Assembly (NCBI GenBank): GCA_039984955.1
Contig: JBDWTN010000007.1
Location: 496,001 to 560,000 of the forward strand
DNA from: Marinobacter alexandrii
GTDB lineage: Bacteria > Bacteroidota > Bacteroidia > Cytophagales > Cyclobacteriaceae
Reading direction: 5' to 3'
Length of the DNA stretch: 64,000 nucleotides
In this document: one piece after another, positions 36,903 through 44,551 of the stretch
Layout of the letters: the number at the start of each line of letters is the position of its first letter
Position numbering within the stretch: the stretch's first letter is position 1
Translations under genes and position numbers: made by a program
Notes under the pieces: generated by a model
What the model was told of the DNA's origin: nothing
What the model saw: only the letters and a program-made list of their open reading frames with translations
The model's database searches: none

Positions 36903-36936
36903 GCCATAGTTGAAACTAATCGACTATGGCTTTTTT
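36903..36936 (+). terminator. sucC terminator that contains the next gene's start codon
   Basis: GCCATAGT (36903-36910) pairs with ACTATGGC (36923-36930), followed by T6. The ATG of the next gene (36926-36928) lies in the 3' arm. Confidence 0.75.
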
Positions 36937-37348
36937 ACGTTTAATAATTATCGGGATTCTATTGACCAGTTGTCATGAAGAACCCAATCGTGTAAATCGT
37001 ACTGACTTAATCGCCGGATCTGATTCCTTTGGCAAAACCTGGCAAGTCAGTCACATAGATATTGAAATTGGGACAGTTACTCCATTTAGATGTGTGACGG
37101 ACAACTATATCACTTACTTCCCAAATGGGAAATACGAGATCAATGAAGGTTCCTCAAAATGTGATCCAAATGATCCACCAGCTGTCTCAGGTGTGTGGTT
37201 TATGAACGAGACTCAAGAACAACTTATCGTGGAACTAGGTGATAGCATCCAGATGTGGAGAATTGAATCAATGGAATCTGATTCACATGAAATCACCTCT
37301 TTATTCAAAGAAGGGAGTAGGACATACACATTTATTTCGTCGAGATAA
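36926..37348 (+). CDS. Small lipoprotein, lipocalin-like
   Basis: MAFLRLIIIGILLTSC is a complete lipoprotein signal, so the start at 36926 is required even though it lies in the sucC terminator hairpin. The mature part has a GxW-like strand (FGKTWQVSHIDIEIG), a cysteine pair at TPFRCVTDNY and SKCDPND, and VSGVWFMNETQEQLIVELGD, as in Bacteroidota lipocalin-like proteins of about 110-140 residues. Expression may depend on read-through from sucC. Function unknown. Confidence 0.65.
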   Translation: MAFLRLIIIGILLTSCHEEPNRVNRTDLIAGSDSFGKTWQVSHIDIEIGTVTPFRCVTDNYITYFPNGKYEINEGSSKCDPNDPPAVSGVWFMNETQEQLIVELGDSIQMWRIESMESDSHEITSLFKEGSRTYTFISSR

Positions 37349-37424
37349 TTCAACAATTCAAAGAATAGATTAGGGGTTATCAAATTTTAACTGTACTAAC
37401 TAATAACAACAAAATGAAAACATT

Positions 37425-37490
37425 ATGAGTATTGTCAGATTTTTTCTATCCATATTGACGGTGATCGTTTTGCTTGTTATGCTAAGCTGA
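37425..37490 (+). CDS. Tiny membrane peptide, 21 aa (candidate)
   Basis: The ORF encodes MSIVRFFLSILTVIVLLVML plus S and a stop: one hydrophobic helix with a single Arg. A 4-codon ORF (MKTL) at 37414-37428 overlaps its start by ATGA. A strong terminator follows at 37522-37555. CGGTGATC (37459-37466) within the ORF pairs with GATCACCG (37509-37516) after it. The unit could be a small-protein transcript or a small RNA. No homology is claimed. Confidence 0.4.
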   Translation: MSIVRFFLSILTVIVLLVMLS

Positions 37491-37521
37491 GTAAAGGAAA
37501 ATAACATAGATCACCGCTAGT

Positions 37522-37555
37522 AAAAAAGCCTTCTCAAAATTGAGAAGGCTTTTTT
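37522..37555 (+). terminator. Terminator of the tiny-ORF transcript
   Basis: AAGCCTTCTCAA pairs with TTGAGAAGGCTT and is followed by a T run. No annotated-size gene precedes it within 170 bp, which implies a short transcript. Confidence 0.9.
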
Positions 37556-37593
37556 ATGCATCCAAAGATTTACTCGTCACAGCGCTAGGAAAA

Positions 37594-37712
37594 AGAGTGT
37601 CTCAAAAGCCGTCATCACGAGGAATCGACGGTTCGCCGTAGCGACGATCTCACGATAAAAAAGACGCCTTTAAATCTATGAGATAGCTTCACTTAAGTTT
37701 TTGAGACACTCT
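37594..37712. repeat. 119-bp element with perfect 14-bp terminal inverted repeats
   Basis: AGAGTGTCTCAAAA (37594-37607) and TTTTGAGACACTCT (37699-37712) are exact inverted copies. The inside carries GTCATCACGAGGAATCGACG and further partly palindromic sequence but no ORF. MITE-like, non-autonomous. It abuts the tRNA-Arg repeat by 7 bp. Confidence 0.65.
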
Positions 37713-37719
37713 CTTCATA

Positions 37720-37813
37720 TGCACTCGGAAGGATTACTCATACACATATGCACGCACACAACCCCTCGTGAATTCCGCTTCGCTACATTTCGAACCAGGG
37801 TTCTCATCCTTCC
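37720..37813 (-). repeat. tRNA-3'-end-mimicking structured repeat, Arg copy
   Basis: Positions 37720-37735 repeat exactly the last 16 nt of tRNA-Arg including the discriminator base (37880-37895). The far end, read on the plus strand, GGTTCTCATCCTTCC (37799-37813), matches the tRNA T arm GGTTCGAATCCTTCC at 13 of 15, in inverted orientation. The inner stem is AACCC (37760-37764) with GGGTT (37798-37802). In tRNA orientation the spacer ends TGTGTATGAGTA, as in the Cys copy at 21350-21430. Confidence 0.65.
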
Positions 37814-37842
37814 TGTTTCTTCTACTTACTTCTATTCTTAAT

Positions 37843-37875
37843 AAAAAAAGCATCTATCATAACTGATAAATGCTT
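37843..37875 (-). terminator. tRNA-Arg terminator
   Basis: In tRNA orientation AAGCATTTATCA pairs with TGATAGATGCTT (12 bp with one G-T pair), then T7 (A run at 37843-37849). Confidence 0.85.
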
Positions 37876-37879
37876 GATG

Positions 37880-37953
37880 TGCACTCGGAAGGATTCGAAC
37901 CCTCAACCCCCAGAGCCGAAATCTGGTATTCTATCCAGTTGAACTACGAGTGC
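37880..37953 (-). tRNA. tRNA-Arg (UCG)
   Basis: On the minus strand the acceptor stem is GCACTCG/CGAGTGC. The anticodon arm CCAGA-TTTCGGC-TCTGG gives anticodon UCG (reads CGA and probably other CGN codons). The T arm is GAGGG-TTCGAAT-CCTTC, with discriminator A. CCA is not encoded. Confidence 0.92.
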
Positions 37954-38069
37954 TAATTTTGGGAGGGCAAATATAGAATGATGTTGGTTAAAATAGAACT
38001 GTTACATCTACATGACTTAACAATTATCCTTAATTTTACATTATTACAAATAGTCAAATAATTTCAAGA

Positions 38070-38848
38070 ATGAAAGCCTACATTGTCGCCTCAATGATCA
38101 TTTTATTCGCATCCAATACTTTTGCTCAGGATGGACTTCACCTCACCCCAGTGCAATATTTCATGTAGAAGCCCCTGGGGAAAATAAAGGTATGCTTATC
38201 CCAAGTCTAACTACCGCACAAAGAGATGGTATTATTACAACAACAACTCCTGCTAATAGCCTGATTATTTTCAATACTTCTCAAAATGCCTTTAATTACT
38301 ACGATGGCTCAAACTGGATTCGTCTAATTCCAAACACGGCAAACTTTAATATTGATATGTCATTTGAAGGAAGTAACTATAAGATTATTAACCTGAATAA
38401 CGGCATAGATTCTGGTGATGCAGTAAATAGAGGACAGTTGGACACAAAAATTACAAGAGAAAATGGTTCAGTAATCAATAGTTACATAGCTGATGATGCA
38501 GTCACACAAACCAAAATTGCATCAAGGGCAGTTACAACAACAAAAATAGCAGATGCAGCTGTCAATAGTACAAAAGTAAATACAACGATACCTACGACGG
38601 TAAATGCTCAATTGTCTGATTTCAATAATTTGCTAACTCCTGGAATATTTAATGTCTCTTCACTGATGGGTAATGCACCTCCAGGAAACTTCTCAGGAAC
38701 ACTAATAGTAACTCAATTTAGAAATTTCGCTCTTCAAGACGTTACTACCCAAATTATGATACCATTGGATAGTTCATCTCCCAGATATTCTCGTAGAATA
38801 TTTATTCATATTTTGGACGGGACCACCACCATTCAAGCCTGGCAGTAA
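38070..38848 (+). pseudogene. Frameshifted exported tail-fibre-like protein gene
   Basis: A signal peptide (MKAYIVASMIILFASNTFAQ) is encoded from ATG 38070 in one frame but stops after 32 codons. The rest continues in another frame, readable upstream of its first ATG (38192) as TSPHPSAIFHVEAPGENKGM. The body has the Bacteroidota surface motif KGMLIPSLTTAQRDGI...NSLIIFNTSQNAFNYYDGSNW, then repeats TQTKIASRAV and TTTKIADAAV. One lost base near 38130-38140 would rejoin the parts. It is either a recent pseudogene or a base-calling error. Confidence 0.7.
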
Positions 38849-38871
38849 CAACCTGCTTCTAATGATCAGAC

Positions 38872-39243
38872 CTAGAAAGAAACTTTATCGATCGAGCTAC
38901 AATTCATGGAAACTGATTTCCCATTCTTATTCTTTCCTTCGAGTCGTACCATGTCTACTTCTACCTCTAGTTTATCGTTGTTATTCTTAACCAGAATAAC
39001 TTTATAAGTGACAATACCTTTTTTTCTTTTAACGGTTTCTTTAAAGCTGATTCGTTTCACCTGCTTCAAAGAAATACTCGAATTACTTCCGCGATAAGAA
39101 TAAATTATTTTCTCAGATGAGCCACTCTCTCCGGTTTGATAAAAAAGTACCTCTGAAAGAACAATTTGCTCTCCATTATTTTTCACGATAGTTGCAGGAG
39201 CTTGTGCAAATGAGAAAATCAAGCCTATTAATAACACTTTCAT
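38872..39243 (-). CDS. Exported small hypothetical protein, about 123 aa
   Basis: ATG at 39243 starts a signal peptide (MKVLLIGLIFSFAQA); the frame upstream adds an unneeded basic stretch. The mature protein is beta-rich with many Lys (ATIVKNNGEQIVLSEVLFYQ; KVILVKNNNDKLEVEVDMVRLEGK). It resembles short periplasmic proteins of the phylum with a repeated K-N-N-G turn. No function assigned. Convergent with the tail-fibre-like pseudogene. Confidence 0.55.
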   Translation of the reverse strand: MKVLLIGLIFSFAQAPATIVKNNGEQIVLSEVLFYQTGESGSSEKIIYSYRGSNSSISLKQVKRISFKETVKRKKGIVTYKVILVKNNNDKLEVEVDMVRLEGKNKNGKSVSMNCSSIDKVSF

Positions 39244-39327
39244 AGATAAATGCAATTTTATAACTCTAAGATACAATAAAGACTCGCCGTTTGAGCATAA
39301 GGTTGCTATATTTATGCCAAAAAAAGA

Positions 39328-39474
39328 ATGGAAGAAAAAGATTCGATGAAATTTTCTGAGTGGGTGGATTCCTTAACAATATCAGACGCCATGAATGTCA
39401 TTTTGATGACCACTTTCACTATTGTTATAATCTGGTTAGTAATCAGAACGTTCCGAGGTAAATCATCTGCCTAA
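39328..39474 (+). CDS. Small membrane protein, 48 aa
   Basis: The ORF begins MEEKDSMKFSEWVDSLTISD and has one membrane helix, NVILMTTFTIVIIWLVI, then a basic end RTFRGKSSA, giving a clear one-pass topology (positive side inside). Its stop overlaps the potassium-channel stop by 4 bp on the opposite strand. No family recognised. The codon pattern and topology look real. Confidence 0.55.
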   Translation: MEEKDSMKFSEWVDSLTISDAMNVILMTTFTIVIIWLVIRTFRGKSSA

Positions 39475-40304
39475 AGTTTCGCTGAACAGTACTTACAGTA
39501 AACTGCGTCTCTTTCATGACCAGATTTACCACATTCACTACAAGCTCTCTTAGCTTCTGATTCCTTTTTCTCTTTCTCAGCATTAGCCAGTTCTGTTGTG
39601 ACGATTCCTGTAGGCACAGCAATAATGGCATACCCCATGAGCATAAGCGCTGAAGCTACAAACTGTCCAAAAACTGTCTGAGGCGCAATATCTCCATACC
39701 CGACGGTTGTTACCGTTACTATAGCCCAATAAATACTCCTGGGAATACTAGTGAAGCCGCTCTCCCCCCCTTCGATCATATACATCAAGGTGCCCATGAT
39801 CATGACTAAAGTGACTACAGCTCCTAAAAAAACCAATATCTTGTGTCGACTGGCAGATAAAGCATTGGATAAAACGGATGCTTCTCGCAGGTATCTTCCA
39901 AGCTTCAGAATTCTGAATATCCGGAGCAAGCGAATAGAACGGATAACTACCAAGTAACTACCACCCGCAACAACTAAAGTAAGATAGGTTGGGAGTAAGG
40001 CCAACAGGTCTACAATTCCCAGGAAGCTAAAGGCATATTTCTTCGGTTTCGCTGTTATAGTCAGTCTAAGAGTGTACTCTATGGTAAATAAAATAGTAAA
40101 CAACCATTCACTTATAAATAGCGCATAGCCAAACCGTTCTTTGATCTCACTGACACTTTCAAGCATCACACTCAGAACACTGAGTACTATGGCCCATAGC
40201 AGAACGATATCAAACAGTTTTCCTGCTCTGGTATCGGTTCCAAAAACAACTTCAAACAGCTTCTTTCTAAGCTTTGGGAGGTATTTGAATTCAGGTTGAG
40301 ACAT
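39471..40304 (-). CDS. Voltage-gated-type potassium channel with C-terminal zinc ribbon
   Basis: Six helices. S4 has spaced arginines (VIRSIRLLRIFRILKLGRYLR, about residues 120-140) and the potassium filter is TVGYGD at 200-205. After S6 a charged helix (ELANAEKEKKESEAKR) leads to a CxxC-x11-CxxC cluster at C255, C258, C270, C273. A zinc-ribbon tail is known on some bacterial ion-channel families; its role, perhaps redox or metal gating, is not established. Monocistronic. Confidence 0.9.
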   Translation of the reverse strand: MSQPEFKYLPKLRKKLFEVVFGTDTRAGKLFDIVLLWAIVLSVLSVMLESVSEIKERFGYALFISEWLFTILFTIEYTLRLTITAKPKKYAFSFLGIVDLLALLPTYLTLVVAGGSYLVVIRSIRLLRIFRILKLGRYLREASVLSNALSASRHKILVFLGAVVTLVMIMGTLMYMIEGGESGFTSIPRSIYWAIVTVTTVGYGDIAPQTVFGQFVASALMLMGYAIIAVPTGIVTTELANAEKEKKESEAKRACSECGKSGHERDAVYCKYCSAKL

Positions 40305-40434
40305 AATTTAATAATTAAGTCAACGTTTTGAGGTTAAAAAGTGTCATATAATTCGAACAATTTGCAACTTAGTTGATTAATCAATTAATGTTAAATTAAT
40401 ATTAAATTCGCACGTTAACTTAAAACCAAATACA

Positions 40435-41532
40435 ATGAAAAAATCTCTTTTAAAATACTTTAAAGCGTTTGCATGGATCGGTGTAATGGCTTCAATGATA
40501 GTACTATCTAGCTGTGGCGATGATGATGGTGATAATGGTCCAGATGAAGTAACCGAAACTGTCTGGGAGCTTTTGGAAGCCAATGAGGACTTAGCTCTTT
40601 TAGAGTCAGAATTGTCTGCTTTTGCAGATTTAGAAGCTGCTCTAGATAATGCGGACGGTACTTATACAGTTTTTGCACCTACAGATGCTGCACTAGAACA
40701 GCTTTTAACTACACTTAGCTTAGAAAGTTTTGCCTCAGTAAATTCCGATATAGCTAAAGCAGTATTGTCTTATCACGTTGTTGCTGGCTCAGCTCTTACC
40801 TCCGCTGATCTTGAGGTAGATGCAATGCTTGCTTCTCTTCAAGGAGAAAATATTACGGTTGCTGCTGGACCAACGCTTGTCTCGGGAGCTACTTCACCAG
40901 CTACTTTCAGAACAACAGATATACAAGCAGCTAATGGTGTTATCCATATCATAGAAGTGGTACTTGTACCTCCTACTATTGGTGGACAAATTGTTGCTAC
41001 ATTAGGTACGTTGGCACAACCAGTACTTCTAGGAGCTGACTTTACTACCTTAGCTGCTGCTATCGCTAAAGCAGATGAGGGTAAAGAGGCTGCTGCGACA
41101 ATTGTAGGAACTTTAACTGCAGTTCAAGATCTAACAGTATTTGCTCCTACTAACGCTACATTCGAGGCTGCTGAAATCACAGTTGATACGTATGATGCAG
41201 CTACTTGGGATGCAATTATTCGAAATCATGTTGTTGTTGGACAAGGTGGTGGAACTGATGATGATGTTAATAGTCTAGGACTAGATGACCTGACTACAGG
41301 ATCTACATTCAATACTGCAAGTCAAGGCTCTCTGTTCATTGTAGAAGGAGAAGCAACTGCAACTGCAACTGCAGTAAATCCTAATGCTCCTGGTATCTTT
41401 ATTGATAGCAATGGTGATTTCACTGGAATGAATCTTGATGCATTAAATGCAGAAGTAGTTGTAATAGATGCTGCTCCATCTGATAATGGTCAACTTCATG
41501 TTATTGCAGGTATATTGGCACCAGGCAGCTAA
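40435..41532 (+). CDS. Fasciclin (FAS1) domain lipoprotein, two domains
   Basis: Lipobox VLSSC then DDDGDNGPDE, a typical acidic outer-membrane export tag region. Two FAS1 domains: about 45-180 (TYTVFAPTDAALEQLL, ANGVIHIIEVVLVPP) and about 190-365 (LTVFAPTNATFEAAE, QLHVIAGILAP). FAS1 domains mediate adhesion and protein-protein contact. Probably on the cell surface. A strong terminator follows. No operon partner. Confidence 0.9.
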   Translation: MKKSLLKYFKAFAWIGVMASMIVLSSCGDDDGDNGPDEVTETVWELLEANEDLALLESELSAFADLEAALDNADGTYTVFAPTDAALEQLLTTLSLESFASVNSDIAKAVLSYHVVAGSALTSADLEVDAMLASLQGENITVAAGPTLVSGATSPATFRTTDIQAANGVIHIIEVVLVPPTIGGQIVATLGTLAQPVLLGADFTTLAAAIAKADEGKEAAATIVGTLTAVQDLTVFAPTNATFEAAEITVDTYDAATWDAIIRNHVVVGQGGGTDDDVNSLGLDDLTTGSTFNTASQGSLFIVEGEATATATAVNPNAPGIFIDSNGDFTGMNLDALNAEVVVIDAAPSDNGQLHVIAGILAPGS

Positions 41533-41579
41533 CCTCAATAATTAATTACCGTCTGTTTGACGATTCTACTGAAAAAGTA

Positions 41580-41610
41580 AAACCTGTGAAGTGTACTTCA
41601 CAGGTTTTTT
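41580..41610 (+). terminator. Fasciclin-gene terminator
   Basis: AAACCTGTGAAGT-GT-ACTTCACAGGTTT: 13-bp perfect stem plus T run. Confidence 0.92.
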
Positions 41611-41664
41611 CATATATAAGCTAAACTCACATGCTATTCCTGTCGAATGCGTCAGATTATTTGG

Positions 41665-41898
41665 TCAGTCCCTTTTTTCTGATTGAAAAGTTATGCTCTT
41701 TGGCTGAGATATCTTATCAGTTATATTGAAGATCTCATTTGTCAATTGCTCAATTGATAGCTCACTTTCTAGTCGTTTGATTTTTGGACAGGTCTCTCTT
41801 TCGATGTTGGCTCTAGGCCGTTTGTGAAATGTATGAATGAAGTACGCCGTTTCGTCACGAACCAAATTGTACTCCTTCCATGTTTCTATAGGTGTCAT
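41665..41898 (-). CDS. Possible small protein, 77 aa (weak)
   Basis: Soluble, starts MTPIETWKEYNLVRDETAYF, basic. No family, no ribosome signal, and codon use is not diagnostic. It could be a chance frame. The surrounding 558 bp (41533-42090) otherwise contain the fasciclin terminator and nothing I can identify. Confidence 0.3.
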   Translation of the reverse strand: MTPIETWKEYNLVRDETAYFIHTFHKRPRANIERETCPKIKRLESELSIEQLTNEIFNITDKISQPKSITFQSEKRD

Positions 41899-42090
41899 AG
41901 ATCTTCAACTCTTGCTTGTAGGTCATTCTCATTTTCCACCTTCGATATCATTACCAATTAAAAGTCAATATTATTGTCTCGTTGAGAATGCTTAATCCGC
42001 TTGGAATCTTGTTTCTTGTCTTTTCATCGATCACATTTAAGTCAAAAAATCAAGGCTAGAAAATTAATAATAGTTAAGCATGGAAAGAAC

Positions 42091-43710
42091 TTATCTAGTT
42101 TTGCTTTTTCTATAAAAAGAGATTGAAACAAGGGTTAACATAAATAAAAAATTTAAGTATCCTAACCAGTCACCATTTTTAACAAAAAAAGTCTTTATAC
42201 CATTACGGTGTATTGCTGCTAAAAAGACCTTAGGCTCACTTGAAAAAGTTTTATCGATAATATGACCATTTAAATTAGTCACACTTGAATATCCCATATT
42301 AGATGATCTTACGATATACTTTCTGGTTTCTATTGCACGTATGCTAGCCGCTCTTAAAAAATGCTTAGCGCCAGATGTATTCTTATACCAGCATTCATTA
42401 AGACCTACTGTTATAAATTCAGCTCCTTTCAAAACTGACTTCCTTAATATGTTACTAAAAGCAGATTCATAACAAATAATGGGTGCATAGGCACTACCTG
42501 ATTTAAGTTCAAATAAATATGATGGTCTATCTTCTCGAGAAAAGAAAAATCCTCCTCTCGACCCTACTAGCTTTCTTAAAATTGAGAAGAACTTTCCTTT
42601 CAATAAAGTTTCTTCTATCGGTACTAGGTTTTCTTTAGCTCTATGTTGCACTGAATAATCAGAATCAAGTTGAATGAAGCTATTGAATACTTTATACCAT
42701 ACATCATACTTAGAAGAGTATACCAAATTCGGATTTTCATGAGCTTTCTTTTCATTAATGTTATTTTCTAAGCTGTACGAAATTGCCCCTGACGATATTG
42801 GCGTTTTATGTTTTCTAACAAAATTAGATAATAGATTCATAGATTCATTTTTATCTAATTCATGAAGAAAGCCGATATCTGGAAGTGAAGTTTCGGGAAG
42901 AAGTATTAAATCTGCGGACCCAATTAAGGAAGAGGTATCCAATAATGATAAATAATATTTTGTTACTTCAGATGCTTCTCTATTATACTTTTCATTCTCA
43001 CAATCGATACTAGGATGAACCACTAACACATTAAATTTATTATTTTCTTTTATATAATTCTCATTTTCCATAAGTCTAGAAATCAATATCGGAAATATAA
43101 AAAACATAGATACTCGTATAATTTTATGTAAGTGTTTACCTGAATGAGTCATCCTAAAGGACCTTACAAAATCATACAACAAAATATTTGTTAATAGCAC
43201 CCAAAAGGTGCCTCCTAAAGATCCTGTTACCTCATAGAATTGAATGATATTTGGATATGAACTCAAACAGTATCCAAGATTTAACAAAGGGAATGCAATT
43301 GACCATCTAAAATGAAAAAACTCAACTGCAACCCAAAAAGTTAAAAATAAATACTTGTTGATGTTGATAAAAGATGAGTTATTGGATTTCAAAAAGAAAT
43401 ATGGTACCGTAAATACTAATGAATTGAGAAAACAAATGCTTAATCCAGCCGCATAAGAAACACTAAACAACCATGAGAATACAAGTATATTTATCACTAA
43501 GTTCAAAAAAAACAGTAGCAATGTAAATTGTAAACTATTCCGCTCTTTCATAATATCTACCAGAAAAAAAACTGGTAGAAAGGAGACAAAACATAGAAAT
43601 GAAAGGTCATCAAAACTCCAAGACAGAACTGTAATTAATACGAAAAGGCAACATAAAAAAAATACCAACATGTTAGTTGGCATTTTTTGACTAGTGTATT
43701 TTTTCATCAT
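42091..43710 (-). CDS. Apolipoprotein N-acyltransferase-like protein (Lnt family), AT-rich
   Basis: Start at ATG 43710 (MMKKYTSQ) instead of TTG 43731. Six or more membrane helices occupy residues about 10-210; the C-terminal half is a CN-hydrolase domain. The catalytic triad is visible: E in LPETSL, K in HRAKENLVP, C in APIICYESAF. The Lnt stretch ASIRAIETRKYIVRSSNMGYSSV follows. Lnt adds the third acyl chain to lipoproteins. The gene is more AT-rich than its neighbours and its motifs are less conserved than in housekeeping Lnt, so it may be a transferred paralogue. Confidence 0.8.
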   Translation of the reverse strand: MMKKYTSQKMPTNMLVFFLCCLFVLITVLSWSFDDLSFLCFVSFLPVFFLVDIMKERNSLQFTLLLFFLNLVINILVFSWLFSVSYAAGLSICFLNSLVFTVPYFFLKSNNSSFININKYLFLTFWVAVEFFHFRWSIAFPLLNLGYCLSSYPNIIQFYEVTGSLGGTFWVLLTNILLYDFVRSFRMTHSGKHLHKIIRVSMFFIFPILISRLMENENYIKENNKFNVLVVHPSIDCENEKYNREASEVTKYYLSLLDTSSLIGSADLILLPETSLPDIGFLHELDKNESMNLLSNFVRKHKTPISSGAISYSLENNINEKKAHENPNLVYSSKYDVWYKVFNSFIQLDSDYSVQHRAKENLVPIEETLLKGKFFSILRKLVGSRGGFFFSREDRPSYLFELKSGSAYAPIICYESAFSNILRKSVLKGAEFITVGLNECWYKNTSGAKHFLRAASIRAIETRKYIVRSSNMGYSSVTNLNGHIIDKTFSSEPKVFLAAIHRNGIKTFFVKNGDWLGYLNFLFMLTLVSISFYRKSKTR

Positions 43711-43768
43711 AGATAAAAACTGAATATTCAATCTCTCAGGTTATCATTATTTCACACATGATCTTCCA

Positions 43769-44173
43769 CTACCTGGGATCTCTAGAATGGTCTATTAATA
43801 TTGTTCTTGATAGTGTATTTGTATCAAAGACTTGTCCGTTCGAATCAATCCAGAAGACAGTAGCTTGAATTACCAAATTATATCCACGATCTGGGTCCGG
43901 ATTAGTGTAAGGATAGTCATTAGTACGGTAAGTGATTGAGCGTCCGTCGGTTCCTGTACTGGATACTCCAAGAAAAGGTTCCCATTCAACATAATACTGA
44001 TCAAACTGTGGAGGTACACTTGACGTATTAATTGAAAATGTAGCTGTCTCGAATCCAGATTGATAGCTATTTAATACAATAGCGTTTGGACCTTCCAAAG
44101 TAGGTCCTCCGCAAGCCAATGAAAATTGTATCAAACAAATTGACACAAAAATAGTGAGTAAGATTTTTCGCAT
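43769..44173 (-). CDS. Exported hypothetical protein, 134 aa
   Basis: Signal peptide MRKILLTIFVSICLIQFSLACG; the LAC may be a lipobox. The mature region reads like an Ig-like/beta-sandwich fold (NAIVLNSYQSGFETATFSIN; YNLVIQATVFWIDSNGQVFD). No family recognised. It lies 58 bp upstream of the Lnt-like gene on the same strand and shares its low GC content. Possibly cotransferred. Confidence 0.5.
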   Translation of the reverse strand: MRKILLTIFVSICLIQFSLACGGPTLEGPNAIVLNSYQSGFETATFSINTSSVPPQFDQYYVEWEPFLGVSSTGTDGRSITYRTNDYPYTNPDPDRGYNLVIQATVFWIDSNGQVFDTNTLSRTILIDHSRDPR

Positions 44174-44551
44174 TTTGGTAAGTTTTAAAATTATATATTA
44201 AAAATAACGTAATCACATACAAAAAGCAACCAGCATAAAAGCAATTTTTTTTTGAATTCACTAAACTTTAAGAATTAGATAAAATGCTAGTAGATCTTGA
44301 AGTTCTCGATTTTACAGAATTATGAATAAAATCGCTTCATCAAAAAAGCTAACCAATTAAAACTTAAAAGCCTATACGATGTGATTACTGTCAATTTATG
44401 AACTCTACTGACAATATCTTAAAAGTGTTATTGGTTTGTACAATACTATTTAGAAATAGAGACTCTTCAAGTTGAATCCTCTTTAGTCATGAATATTCAA
44501 GCAAAAGCGTACTCTGTCATGTCCTGAAATAGCAATACACAAAAAGTGTAA
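44174..44551. other. Intergenic, AT-rich, no feature recognised
   Basis: 378 bp with no coding frame of conviction, no clear terminator and no repeat. Low GC as in the adjacent Lnt-like region. Confidence 0.5.

Noticed and set aside
37786-37813. Possible extra tRNA: GGTTCGAA-like T loop near 37790
   Set aside because: No acceptor or anticodon stem. It belongs to the tRNA-Arg-derived repeat.
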